From Candidatus Omnitrophota bacterium (GTDB lineage: Bacteria > Omnitrophota > Omnitrophia > Omnitrophales > Aquincolibacteriaceae), in the NCBI GenBank assembly GCA_023247055.1, contig JAHFHF010000011.1, forward strand, positions 11,285 through 58,674: a stretch of 47,390 bases of DNA, written 5' to 3'. Below, piece by piece: positions 18,367 to 25,990 of this stretch. The notes beneath the pieces are model-generated. The model saw only the letters and a program-made list of their open reading frames with translations. It had not been told where the DNA came from and ran no database searches. Both the position numbers and the translations under genes were made by a program. The number at the start of each line of letters is the position of its first letter. Within the stretch, counting starts at the first letter, position 1.

Positions 18367-18984
18367 ATGAAATTTAATCGTCTTTCTCTTTGTGCTGGCT
18401 TGCTTTGTCTTGCCGGCTGTGCTTCCACCTATCCTCCCACGAATTTTTTAAAAAATTCCCCAAGCCTGACGGAAGGAAATCATTTCAGGCGGGAGTATGT
18501 CAGACCGGGTGTGAATTTTATGAGTTATGACAAAGTCCAGGTTTTGCCCGTGACGCTGGATTTTTTCGAGAATACGGACAGAGTGGATCATTCGGTGCTT
18601 CCTGCGCTTGCCAAGATCATGCGTGAAGAATTCGAAAAAGCCTTGGCACAAGGCCGCACCGTGATTTCTCCGGACGATGCGCCCGATGCCAAAACACTGG
18701 TGATCCGGCCCGCGCTCGTCAATACCAGCGCCAGTTATAATTTTATCGATATCGGCAGCCTGGTGATTGGCGGTGCCGTGACCAGCGGTACTACCTCCGT
18801 GGAGATTGCGGTTGAAGACGGGCTGAGCGGACAGATCCTGGCTGCTGCGGCTGAAAAAAGAAAATCCAAGGGACGGGGCCTGCAGCGTGAGGGCAAAGAC
18901 ACCACGGTTACGTCCCTGCCGCATGCGGAAATTGCCTCCCGCAAATGGGCTAAACAACTCGCCCGATTGCTGGCCGCTTCCTAA
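18367..18984 (+). CDS. DUF3313-like lipoprotein
   Basis: The protein has 205 residues from the ATG at 18367. An upstream in-frame TTG at 18331 is part of a promoter-like box. The N-terminus MKFNRLSLCAGLLCLAGC ends in a lipobox (LAGC), so lipidation at that Cys and envelope attachment are expected. The mature protein has a YDKVQVLPV strand, a middle region (VIRPALVNTSASYNFIDIG) and a late SVEIAVEDGLSGQILAAA segment followed by basic residues. That pattern fits DUF3313 proteins, whose role is unknown. The gene stands alone, divergent from the methyltransferase gene. Confidence 0.75.
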   Translation: MKFNRLSLCAGLLCLAGCASTYPPTNFLKNSPSLTEGNHFRREYVRPGVNFMSYDKVQVLPVTLDFFENTDRVDHSVLPALAKIMREEFEKALAQGRTVISPDDAPDAKTLVIRPALVNTSASYNFIDIGSLVIGGAVTSGTTSVEIAVEDGLSGQILAAAAEKRKSKGRGLQREGKDTTVTSLPHAEIASRKWAKQLARLLAAS

Positions 18985-19063
18985 AAATATCGCGTTTTTC
19001 CCTGGCAGGCTTCTACCCATAAGTTCGATCCCGGTTCTGACCTCATGCCGGTTATATTTCTAT
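18985..19063. other. Short gene-free spacer before repeats
   Basis: I see no gene or clear signal here. Together with the repeats that follow, the convergent interval 18985-19340 holds only repeat family B. Confidence 0.4.
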
Positions 19064-19180
19064 TTGTCATTGCGGGCATAAAGGTTAAAAAGCGTTGCTG
19101 TTTTTTAGCGAATGCTGAAGCAATCTCGGATCAAAAACGAGATTGCTTCGCCCTTAAACATCACCGGCTCGCAATGACAA
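19064..19180. repeat. Repeat family B, inverted unit (copy 1a)
   Basis: The unit opens with TTGTCATTGCG and closes with CGCAATGACAA. In between are GAAGCAATCTC and its inverse GAGATTGCTTCG. A closely similar unit lies at 22003-22110. Confidence 0.85.
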
Positions 19181-19257
19181 AAATAAGTGCAATGGCAGGT
19201 CCTATTCGAATCGAGTCTCTTACTCGAGAAAAGAGCATAACGGACATCGCCTTTATT

Positions 19258-19332
19258 TTGTCATTGCGAGGCAACATTCAACTGAGGCCGAAGCAATCTC
19301 AAAGATTGCTTCGCTTTCGCCCGCAATGACAA
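19258..19332. repeat. Repeat family B, inverted unit (copy 1b)
   Basis: The unit runs from TTGTCATTGCGAGGC to CGCAATGACAA, with internal GAAGCAATCTC and AGATTGCTTCG. The sequence linking it to unit 1a, including ATTCGAATCG and CTCGAGAAAAG, is also shared with the 22111-22190 region, so the whole 19064-19300 block is a diverged duplicate of 22003-22234. Confidence 0.85.
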
Positions 19333-19340
19333 AGCATGAG

Positions 19341-20603
19341 TTAAAAGGTCAATTGAATCAGCGAAACGTCATCCTGAAAAGCTTCTGATTTGCGCAAGAC
19401 TTTGAGCTTTTCAAGAATCTGGTCTGAATTGGGCCCGGAGGCCGACAAAAAGGCGATAAACTCCGCCAAAGACCAGCGTTTGTTCTCCTCAAATGAAACT
19501 TCATAGGCCCCATCACTGTAAAGATAAAACCGGCTGCCCTCTTCAAACGGTACGGTCTCTTCTGCAAACTCCGCATTAGGAATAATACCCAGCATCATGC
19601 CGCCTTTGTCTAAAAGGCGCGCCTGATCCAGCTTGGGCGAAAGCAAAGCCGCAGGCGGATGCCCGCCTGACGCATATTTTAATTCGCGTGTTTTCAAGTC
19701 AATGATGCCGTGCCACAAAGAAAAAGTACGGCCGCTGTGCTGTTCCATTTGAAAGGCCGCATTCAGCCTCGCCAAAACCCCCGCAGGGCTGGAGCAGCAG
19801 ACTCCCGCCAAGGCCTGAGACCGCAAAACATTGATGATCGTCGTTGACAGCAAAGCCGCGCCTACGCCGTGTCCGGAAACATCGAGCAGATAAACCGCAA
19901 GTTTGTCCTCACTCAGCCAATGATAGCCAAAGGCATCTCCCCCAAGTTCGGAAGACGGCACATATTTCCACTCGGCTTTGATGCGCTCCGTCTCAAAAGG
20001 TGCGGGCAAGAGCGACTGGACATAGAACGCCGCGTCGGCGATCTCATGCTTTAGCCTGTCCTGGCTCTCGATTAGTTTTTCTTTAGTATTTAAAAGTTCA
20101 CACTGCAGTTTGATGACATCCATCAGACTGACTTCATTTTCAACCATCCGGGCCAGCCCCTTTAACGATTCACGGTTGAGATCGGTAAACATGCGCGGCT
20201 TGCGATCCGCGATGCAGAGCGTGCCCACGATTAGCCCCTCTTGCGAGCGGATAGGTTCGCCGGCATAAAAACGGATAAAGGGTTCGCCAAGAACCATGGG
20301 ATTGTCCGCAAAACGGCGGTCGGCCTGAGCATCCGGAATGACCAGTGTGTCTTCTTTTAGAACCGTATGTCCGCAAAAAGAAATATTGCGCGGAGTCTGA
20401 TCGGCCGCTAATCCTTGTTTGGATTTAAACCACTGGCGGCTGTCGTCAATAATCGCTACATAAGCAATCGGCACATCAAAAACAGATCTGGTCAGGCGGG
20501 TAATGCGGTCAAAGCGTTCTTCGGCCGCAGTATCTAAAATCCCTAAGGCCTTTACGGCAGCTTGTCTTTCGTTCTCATTGGCGGGTATGGCTGCTAATTC
20601 CAT
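19341..20603 (-). CDS. GAF-SpoIIE protein serine/threonine phosphatase
   Basis: The protein has 420 residues from the ATG at 20603, chosen because GAGG lies eight bases before it; an ATG at 20633 has no such site. Residues about 10-155 form a GAF domain (ERFDRITRLTRSVFDVPIAY through FYAGEPIRS and GTLCIADRKPR). A coiled-coil linker follows (about 160-195). The rest is a SpoIIE-type PP2C phosphatase with metal-binding aspartates in GGDAFGYHW, LLDVSGHGVGAALLS, FYLYSDGAYE and FQDDVSLI. Such proteins respond to a bound small molecule or to partner signals and dephosphorylate regulatory proteins such as anti-sigma antagonists. No partner kinase or STAS protein is adjacent, so the target is unknown. 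The sequence predicts a cytoplasmic protein. Confidence 0.9.
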   Translation of the reverse strand: MELAAIPANENERQAAVKALGILDTAAEERFDRITRLTRSVFDVPIAYVAIIDDSRQWFKSKQGLAADQTPRNISFCGHTVLKEDTLVIPDAQADRRFADNPMVLGEPFIRFYAGEPIRSQEGLIVGTLCIADRKPRMFTDLNRESLKGLARMVENEVSLMDVIKLQCELLNTKEKLIESQDRLKHEIADAAFYVQSLLPAPFETERIKAEWKYVPSSELGGDAFGYHWLSEDKLAVYLLDVSGHGVGAALLSTTIINVLRSQALAGVCCSSPAGVLARLNAAFQMEQHSGRTFSLWHGIIDLKTRELKYASGGHPPAALLSPKLDQARLLDKGGMMLGIIPNAEFAEETVPFEEGSRFYLYSDGAYEVSFEENKRWSLAEFIAFLSASGPNSDQILEKLKVLRKSEAFQDDVSLIQLTF

Positions 20604-20710
20604 CGAAATATCCTCATGGTCACAATCTATCATAGGTTGCCAGAGTTCAGCAGTTGCATTTTTATTAATATTTTATATAATAAATATTATTATAATATAA
20701 CTAAACCATC

Positions 20711-20730
20711 AATATAAATATATTTATATT
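20711..20730. promoter_or_regulatory. AT-only perfect palindrome upstream of brnT, likely operator
   Basis: AATATAAATATATTTATATT equals its own reverse complement. It lies 35 bases before the brnT start, within a strongly AT-rich block (about 20660-20745). BrnTA operons are known to be autorepressed through the BrnA antitoxin, so an operator role is likely but inferred. Confidence 0.5.
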
Positions 20731-20764
20731 TATAAATATTTATGCTATGCTTTAGGAGAAGCCT

Positions 20765-21040
20765 GTGACAAAGTTTTCCTGGGATTCCCAGAAAGAATTG
20801 CTCAATATCGCAAAACACAGTGTTGATTTTAAGACAGCCCAGCTTGCTTTTGAAGATCCAAAACGACGAATACGTTACGATCCTGCGCATAGCATCCATG
20901 AGCCGCGATTTTTCTGCGTGGGGAATATCGCTGGGAAAATATTAACAGTTCGTTTTACTTATCGGGCAGAAGAAGTCCGAATCATCGGTGCCGGTTATTG
21001 GCGGAGAGGAAAGAAAATTTATGAGAAAAAGAAAGATTGA
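20765..21040 (+). CDS. brnT: BrnT-family toxin (ribonuclease), pair 1
   Basis: The protein has 91 residues from a GTG start preceded by TTTAGGAGAAGCCT. It shows the BrnT/DUF497 pattern: FSWDSQKELLNIAKHSVDF at the start, FEDP near residue 32, and GKILTVRFTYR and IRIIGAGYWRRG near the end. BrnT toxins are RelE-like ribonucleases that slow growth when free. The C-terminal codons overlap the antitoxin gene by 20 bases, so the two are cotranslated. The position next to AT-rich DNA and the second, distinct pair at 35 kb suggest accessory modules. Confidence 0.9.
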   Translation: MTKFSWDSQKELLNIAKHSVDFKTAQLAFEDPKRRIRYDPAHSIHEPRFFCVGNIAGKILTVRFTYRAEEVRIIGAGYWRRGKKIYEKKKD

Positions 21041-21260
21041 TCCGGATATGCCATCAGGGCGCTGGGTAGAGGTTCCAGATTTCCTTCCCCCGCCCGAAGA
21101 AATCGCCAAGGCTAAAACCATAATGATCACGATGAACCTTGATCAGGAAACGGTCGACTTCTTTAAAAAAGTTGCCAAGAAAAAAGGCGGGAAATATCAA
21201 CAAATGATCCGTAAAGTCCTCGCCCGTTACGCAGAGCACTTCAGCAAATCCGCCGCCTGA
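21021..21260 (+). CDS. brnA: BrnA-family antitoxin, pair 1
   Basis: The protein has 79 residues from the ATG at 21021, which has an AGAGGAAAG ribosome site; a longer in-frame start at 20988 is less likely. The N-terminus is basic and contains DFLPPPEEI. The C-terminus has the ribbon-helix-helix pattern typical of BrnA/CopG antitoxins (MITMNLDQETVDFFKKVAKK, then YQQMIRKVLARYAEH). It should bind and neutralise the BrnT next to it and repress the shared promoter as a dimer or tetramer. Confidence 0.88.
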   Translation: MRKRKIDPDMPSGRWVEVPDFLPPPEEIAKAKTIMITMNLDQETVDFFKKVAKKKGGKYQQMIRKVLARYAEHFSKSAA

Positions 21261-21308
21261 ATATTTTATTTCTTCTCCCCTCTGAAAAAGGGGACGGTTA
21301 ATTTTTAT

Positions 21309-21767
21309 TTAGACCGTGTCTTCAAGGCGGATGATGCGGTAGAAAAGAACGGTTTCGAGGATCATGAAAAAGGCGGCGGTTAAAAGCATGAAAAGCGCCA
21401 GGATGAATACCCCGATAATGACCGGGTAAAGGCTGTGCGCATAATAGAGATTCACAAAAAGCAGGATCGAGGTTGTCATAAACGCAATGATCGACGAATA
21501 TCCCAAAAGAATCGCATTGCGGATTAGAAACGCCCGCCGCACCAGAAAATCAATTTGCTGCTCCAGGCTATTTAACCGCGCATCTTCGTAACCGGCGCGC
21601 TTTTCCTTCAAATCCAATAGTCTTTTCTCCGAATTCAAAAGGCGGAAGCGGCTGGCCAGATTAGAGGATTTATTTTGGAAACCCAGCGTCAAAAGCGCCG
21701 CGGCCGAAACCATAATGGCCGGCGCCAGCACATATTGAATTGCTTTGATAATTTCAGTGGTGTCCAT
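21309..21767 (-). CDS. DUF2721-family membrane protein
   Basis: The protein has 152 residues with an AAAGGG ribosome site before the ATG. A first hydrophobic helix (YVLAPAIMVSAAALLTLGF) is followed by a charged region (NLASRFRLLNSEKRLLDLKE and EQQIDFLVRRAFLIRNAI). Two long C-terminal membrane helices come next. This layout matches DUF2721 proteins, whose role is not known. A 40-codon ORF lies 18 bases upstream and may be cotranscribed. Confidence 0.7.
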   Translation of the reverse strand: MDTTEIIKAIQYVLAPAIMVSAAALLTLGFQNKSSNLASRFRLLNSEKRLLDLKEKRAGYEDARLNSLEQQIDFLVRRAFLIRNAILLGYSSIIAFMTTSILLFVNLYYAHSLYPVIIGVFILALFMLLTAAFFMILETVLFYRIIRLEDTV

Positions 21768-21785
21768 GAGGAAACCCTTTTTAAT

Positions 21786-21908
21786 TTAGTCCGCGGAAAG
21801 ATCAAAGTTCTGTGCCGTTTCTGCCGCGAATCCTAGCCGCTCATAATTGCCCGTGAGAAAAGCCATAAACAACCCCACGAATATGAACCACAACATTCTA
21901 AGTTTCAT
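21786..21908 (-). CDS. Possible 40-residue membrane microprotein
   Basis: Translation from the ATG at 21908 gives a basic start (MKLRM), one hydrophobic helix (LWFIFVGLFMAFLTG) and a polar tail (NYERLGFAAETAQNFDLSAD). It could be a small single-pass protein or a signal-peptide-bearing peptide. It ends just before the DUF2721 gene in the same direction, so an operon is plausible. The ribosome site is weak (CTCGAGTC), and no family is recognised. Confidence 0.45.
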   Translation of the reverse strand: MKLRMLWFIFVGLFMAFLTGNYERLGFAAETAQNFDLSAD

Positions 21909-22002
21909 GACTCGAGTTTGGCATTTTTTAGGAATTCCTTCTTCCCCCTGTGGAGAGAGGGAAAAGTGCCAAGCTCAAGTTTCATGATCTGTTCCTTGGG
22001 TA

Positions 22003-22110
22003 TTGTTATTGCGGGCATAACGGGTAAAAAGTTTTTTTAACCAACGCTGACGCTCCGAAATTAAAAATGGGATTGCTTCACCCTTAAACATTGCCGGCTC
22101 GCAATGACAA
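22003..22110. repeat. Repeat family B, inverted unit (copy 2a)
   Basis: The unit opens with TTGTTATTGCG and closes with CGCAATGACAA. It shares GGGCATAA, AAGTTTTTTT-like centre sequence and CCCTTAAACAT with copy 1a at 19064-19180. The gene-free interval 21909-22317 holds this repeat and its partner and no gene that I can support. Confidence 0.85.
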
Positions 22111-22189
22111 AAATAAGTCAAATAATGGCAGGTCATGTTCGAATCGTGTCGGTTATTCGAGAAAAGGCCATAACGCATAGCGCTTTTAT

Positions 22190-22234
22190 TTGTCATTGCG
22201 AGGCAGCGAGTTTTTGTGAGGCCGAAGCAATCTC
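22190..22234. repeat. Repeat family B (copy 2b)
   Basis: TTGTCATTGCGAGGCAGC runs to GAGGCCGAAGCAATCTC. It is the partner of copy 1b at 19258, so the two-part arrangement is duplicated about 2.9 kb apart. Confidence 0.85.
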
Positions 22235-22256
22235 AAAATCCGGAATCTTGTTTACG

Positions 22257-22291
22257 ACAAAAGCTACCGGATGAGTTCCGATGGCTTTTGT
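22257..22291. terminator. Hairpin after the small secreted protein gene
   Basis: Arms ACAAAAGC and GCTTTTGT enclose an inner CGGA / TCCG stem. It lies about 25 bases beyond the stop of the minus-strand gene at 22318. A GTTTT run lies on the plus-strand side only, so its use as a minus-strand terminator is uncertain. Confidence 0.4.
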
Positions 22292-22317
22292 GTTTTAAGA
22301 ATTGCCGCGAATTCTGC

Positions 22318-22572
22318 TTACCAGGGACGCCGAGCGCCTCCCTCGGGAAGACGCGCTCCGTTCTCACCTGCCCCGTTCCGGCGGGCTACTCCTAATCGCG
22401 CGCCTGTATTGTTGGCAGCGCGTTGGGCCGAATTGATCTCATGGCGGCTCACATTTTCGTTGTCCCGGCGAACAGCGGCGCCAGGATAACGCCTCACGGT
22501 GTCCGCAAATGCGAGTTGTGTAAAAATTAAAGCCAAAACAATCAGACCTGTTACATTTAAAATTTTTCTCAT
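22318..22572 (-). CDS. Small secreted Arg/Asn/Gly-rich protein
   Basis: The protein has 84 residues, with a strong GGAGG site before the ATG. A signal peptide (MRKILNVTGLIVLALIFTQL, cleavage likely after AFA) precedes about 60 residues that are rich in Arg, Asn, Ala and Gly, with repeated VRR, ARR and NGA motifs and a Trp at the end. It is probably periplasmic or surface associated and basic. No family is recognised. Confidence 0.65.
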   Translation of the reverse strand: MRKILNVTGLIVLALIFTQLAFADTVRRYPGAAVRRDNENVSRHEINSAQRAANNTGARLGVARRNGAGENGARLPEGGARRPW

Positions 22573-22654
22573 GCTGCCTCCGGGTTATTTAAAACATAAC
22601 ACCTGAATTGAAGGATTTAAAGCCGCGCTAGCGATTACTATACCTCGTCCTTTG

Positions 22655-23488
22655 TTATTGTTTAAGGAAATCGATCAGAGCACGATTCGTTTCTTGCGCA
22701 TGGGTCCAGAGAAAACCATGCGGGGCGCCTTTAAGCAATACAAGCTGGCTGCCCTTGACCAGCTCATGCGTCCGTTTTCCAGAGACTTCAAAAGGGACGG
22801 TGCGGTCGGAATCTCCGTGAATGATCAGCGTTGGGATCGTGATTGCAGCCAGGTCTTTGCGAAAATCCGTCAACCAGGCAGAGACACAATCCAGCGTTCC
22901 TTTGGGAGAAGCGCCGGCTGCAATATTCCAACTGAGCTGCACCACTTCCTGGCTGATGAGTTTGCCTTTAAGGACGTCGAGGTTGTAAAAAAGTTCAAAA
23001 AATTGGGCCAGAAATCCCAAACGATCAGCGGCAATGCCCTTCTTGATGCCCTCAAAAACGCTGCCATCGACTCCGCCGGGATTGTCGGCGGTTTTAAGCA
23101 GGAAGGGCGGAACAGCCCCCATAAAAACGGCCTTGCTCACGCGCTTAGAGCCGTGCTTACCCAGGCAGCGCGCTACTTCGCCCCCACCCATTGAAAAACC
23201 TGCGATCGCGGCATCTTTAAGATCAAGCGTGGTCATGAGCGTATTCAAATCATCAGCCAGCGTATCGTAATCGTAGCCTGTGGCCGGCTTACTGGACTCT
23301 CCGAAGCCGCGGCGGTCATAAGTAATGACGCGATAACCTGCTTCAAGCAGCGCCGGCACCTGTTTTTCCCACGAACGTCCGCTCAAAGGCCAGCCGTGAA
23401 TCAGCACCACCGGTTTTCCCGAACCATGGTCTTCGTAATAGAGATGGATGGGCGTCGAATTTTCCTTACCAACCGTAATGAAATTCAT
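22655..23488 (-). CDS. Alpha/beta hydrolase, non-haem chloroperoxidase/arylesterase type
   Basis: The protein has 277 residues with a GGGAG ribosome site. The catalytic triad is clear: Ser99 in GFSMGGG, Asp228 in HGDSDRTVP and His257 in APHGF. The oxyanion region HGWPLSGRSW lies near residue 31 and DRRGFGESSKP near 58. Length and spacing match the cofactor-free haloperoxidase/arylesterase family. Such enzymes hydrolyse esters and can show perhydrolase activity; the natural substrate cannot be told from sequence. There is no signal peptide, so it is cytoplasmic. The gene is a single transcription unit. Confidence 0.9.
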   Translation of the reverse strand: MNFITVGKENSTPIHLYYEDHGSGKPVVLIHGWPLSGRSWEKQVPALLEAGYRVITYDRRGFGESSKPATGYDYDTLADDLNTLMTTLDLKDAAIAGFSMGGGEVARCLGKHGSKRVSKAVFMGAVPPFLLKTADNPGGVDGSVFEGIKKGIAADRLGFLAQFFELFYNLDVLKGKLISQEVVQLSWNIAAGASPKGTLDCVSAWLTDFRKDLAAITIPTLIIHGDSDRTVPFEVSGKRTHELVKGSQLVLLKGAPHGFLWTHAQETNRALIDFLKQ

Positions 23489-23589
23489 AGAAGTTCTCCC
23501 TTATACGCAAGTTGAATGCGCCTATCAGACCTAACCTGAAACCACAGTCATGCACCAAATTTTAACAAATGATGCCGTCTATCACCAAA

Positions 23590-25830
23590 TCACAGGTTAA
23601 CCACCTGCAATTGGTTCCAGGGAATCTTTCTCATCACATCCCACAAGGCCAGACCGCCATAATAGGCTGCGTAAGGATCCCCGGGGCCGTATTGTGCCGG
23701 GTCTTCGCCAAAGAAAGTAACGGCACCCGCGCGGTCTCTTATGACCATACCATAGTCGCGCAGGGCCGTAAGAATCATACGCACCACCGGCGGTAAAGCC
23801 GGATCAATGACATAGGAAGCGGGAAGCCGGAAGATTGTTCCTTCTGGAATGCTGCCGGTTCCTGACGCTGAGCCATCACTTCTTTCCGCAGGATAAACAA
23901 AAGCGCGGCTTGGGTCAGGAATAGCCGCTGCCAACACATGCGGAATCACACCGGCCGCCAGTTCACGCAGCAAAATAGCGCCGCCAATGACCGGCAAACT
24001 GGTTGCCGTGGCGCCCCAATATTCCCGGCCTCCTTGAGCATTGGTGACAATCGGCATGATACCATTGGACGTGCTAGCGTTCTCGATCATCCCGCCCCAG
24101 CTGGCTTGCCACTGCCCGTTCACATTTCTAAACTGCCAAAATTCGTAAAGTTTTCCAGAACTGGTATCCAGAATTGTAATATGGCCGTCAGTTCCGGAGG
24201 ACGGTATGGCCTCTGCCGGAACAGGAACGCCTTGCTGCGCCGCGGCATAAAGCGCGGTATAAATTAAAGGCTGACCGTTTTGGATGATCGTCACCGGCAC
24301 TTTCGGCGTATCCGCGTTTACCAGATACAGCGGCGTGCTGTAACTTCGCGTGTTAATCCAAGGCCCCGCCAGCAAAGTCTGACTTACCAGATTCTGGACC
24401 ATCGCATTTGAATCGGAATGAATGGCTTGATCATCAGACAAAGGGGTGTTCCAAAAAGAAGTCGCGCTAAATAGCGTAAGGGCTGCGGCCGGAGCTGTGA
24501 CCAAGGCTTTCAGAAAATTGTCCTGCGTATAGCCCGTGTTGCGGGTGACGTTTAAAAGCACCTCCCGGTCAGCCGCTGTCGGAGAACCCGCAGGCGGCAA
24601 ATAAGTTTTGTAAAGTTTGTTGAAAATTTTCCGGGCTTCGGCATTGGCCTGTAAAGCGCGATAAAGACCGGCGGCCGCTTGCAAAGAAGTCAGATAACCC
24701 GCCTGAGCATAGCCTGCGCCCGTGGTAATTGCCGTGAGCACATAACGTTCATAGGCCGTAGATGCTCCCATGCTTTTAAAAGATGTCCCATAAAGCAAAT
24801 TCAGGTTTTGAGCTTGAGCTGAATTTTTCTGCAGTGCCAGTGACAGCTTCAAAGAAGGCACGGACAACGCTGCTAGATTGGTGAGCAGCGCGGTTTGACT
24901 ATAATTAGGATCATGCGTGATGCCGAAAAGCTTGCCGCGGTCAATGGTGTTTGGCGTTCCCAGAGACGGCAAGTACATCTGATAGGCCTCATTGAAAGTC
25001 TGTTTCACCGGAGTATTGGCTTGCAGCGCCCGGTAAAGACTGGCCGTTGCCTGTAAAGATTTCATAAAATCTGCCACACCATAGGACGGGACGGTCGTGA
25101 TATCGATAATCACCTTATGGTCGTAGGCCGTCGACGGACCGGACATTTTAAACGAAGTCCCATAGAGCAAATTAAGATTTTGGGCCTGGTTCGACGCCGT
25201 CCTCAAAGCCAGCGTCAGGCTCATCCCCAAAACGTCTGCCAAAAAACTAGCTTGCTCAAAATAAACATTGGCTGTCACGCTGAACACGATTTCCCGGTCA
25301 ACGCTGCGCGGCGAACCGGCGGGCGGCAGATAGGTTTTGTAGGCCTTATTAAAATTCAGACGCTGCGCGGAATTGGCCTGCAGGGCACGGTAAAGACCGG
25401 CGGCAGCCTGCAAAGAATTTAAAAAATTTTCCTGCTGATAACCGGCGGCACTGGTAATTTTGACCAAAGTATCGCCATCATATTCTGTGGATGGGCCAGA
25501 AGATGTCACGGAAGTCCCATAGAGCAAATTTAAATTTTGAATCTGCGCCGGATGCGCTTGCAGTGCCTGCACAAGGTTTTCATCCGGTGAAGGTACGTGG
25601 GCTGAGAGCGGATTCGGATTTAAAAAATCGGCCGTCGAATCAGAGGAAACTGAAGCTGAAACCTGAGACGAAGTCACGTTATCCGCGGAAATGACCGGCG
25701 CGGCTGTTTCGACAGGGACTAAAACCGGATCCTCGGCTAAGCTGACGGGCAAGCATTGACTGAATACGAAAACTGCAACAACTGGAAGGGTGACTATTTT
25801 TCGAACTATTTTTGATTTTTTATTTTTCAT
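23590..25830 (-). CDS. Secreted protein with six roughly 60-residue repeats and a distinct C-terminal domain
   Basis: The protein has 746 residues, with AAGGAG before the ATG. Residues 1-33 are a signal peptide (basic start, then VVAVFVFSQCLPVSLAE). Residues about 85-445 consist of three roughly 120-residue modules, each with NLNLLYGTS and SLQAAAGLYRALQAN followed by FN.AYKTYLPPAGSP and a DRE.LF.VT. motif. Each module is itself two related halves, giving six helical-looking repeats. Residues about 450-746 form a separate domain beginning FSATSFWNTPLSDD, with Trp/Gly-rich strands (YEFWQFRNVNGQWQASWGG) and VIPHVLAAAIPDPSRA. I recognise no named family. It is probably extracellular, and the C-terminal domain could be catalytic or carbohydrate-binding, which is speculation. 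Confidence 0.8.
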   Translation of the reverse strand: MKNKKSKIVRKIVTLPVVAVFVFSQCLPVSLAEDPVLVPVETAAPVISADNVTSSQVSASVSSDSTADFLNPNPLSAHVPSPDENLVQALQAHPAQIQNLNLLYGTSVTSSGPSTEYDGDTLVKITSAAGYQQENFLNSLQAAAGLYRALQANSAQRLNFNKAYKTYLPPAGSPRSVDREIVFSVTANVYFEQASFLADVLGMSLTLALRTASNQAQNLNLLYGTSFKMSGPSTAYDHKVIIDITTVPSYGVADFMKSLQATASLYRALQANTPVKQTFNEAYQMYLPSLGTPNTIDRGKLFGITHDPNYSQTALLTNLAALSVPSLKLSLALQKNSAQAQNLNLLYGTSFKSMGASTAYERYVLTAITTGAGYAQAGYLTSLQAAAGLYRALQANAEARKIFNKLYKTYLPPAGSPTAADREVLLNVTRNTGYTQDNFLKALVTAPAAALTLFSATSFWNTPLSDDQAIHSDSNAMVQNLVSQTLLAGPWINTRSYSTPLYLVNADTPKVPVTIIQNGQPLIYTALYAAAQQGVPVPAEAIPSSGTDGHITILDTSSGKLYEFWQFRNVNGQWQASWGGMIENASTSNGIMPIVTNAQGGREYWGATATSLPVIGGAILLRELAAGVIPHVLAAAIPDPSRAFVYPAERSDGSASGTGSIPEGTIFRLPASYVIDPALPPVVRMILTALRDYGMVIRDRAGAVTFFGEDPAQYGPGDPYAAYYGGLALWDVMRKIPWNQLQVVNL

Positions 25831-25952
25831 GGACGCACTCCTTAAGAGAGAATTTCAAAAGTTATAGCTGCGGAATGCCGTCGTGATAAAACTTAGGATT
25901 GCGGATAAACTGCGGTCCAAATCATGCGGAAGACGACACAGACTTAAACTTT

Positions 25953-25982
25953 TGTATAATTCTATTATCGCAGGAATGTCAA
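25953..25982 (-). promoter_or_regulatory. Strong promoter-like sequence for the repeat secreted protein
   Basis: On the minus strand TTGACA (25982-25977) is followed, after 18 bases, by TATACA (25958-25953), with TTATAC overlapping at a 17-base spacing. It lies just beyond the nitroreductase stop, so the downstream gene has its own start of transcription and a leader of about 115 bases. That leader contains CCGCA four times. Confidence 0.6.
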
Positions 25983-25990
25983 GCGGTGAT

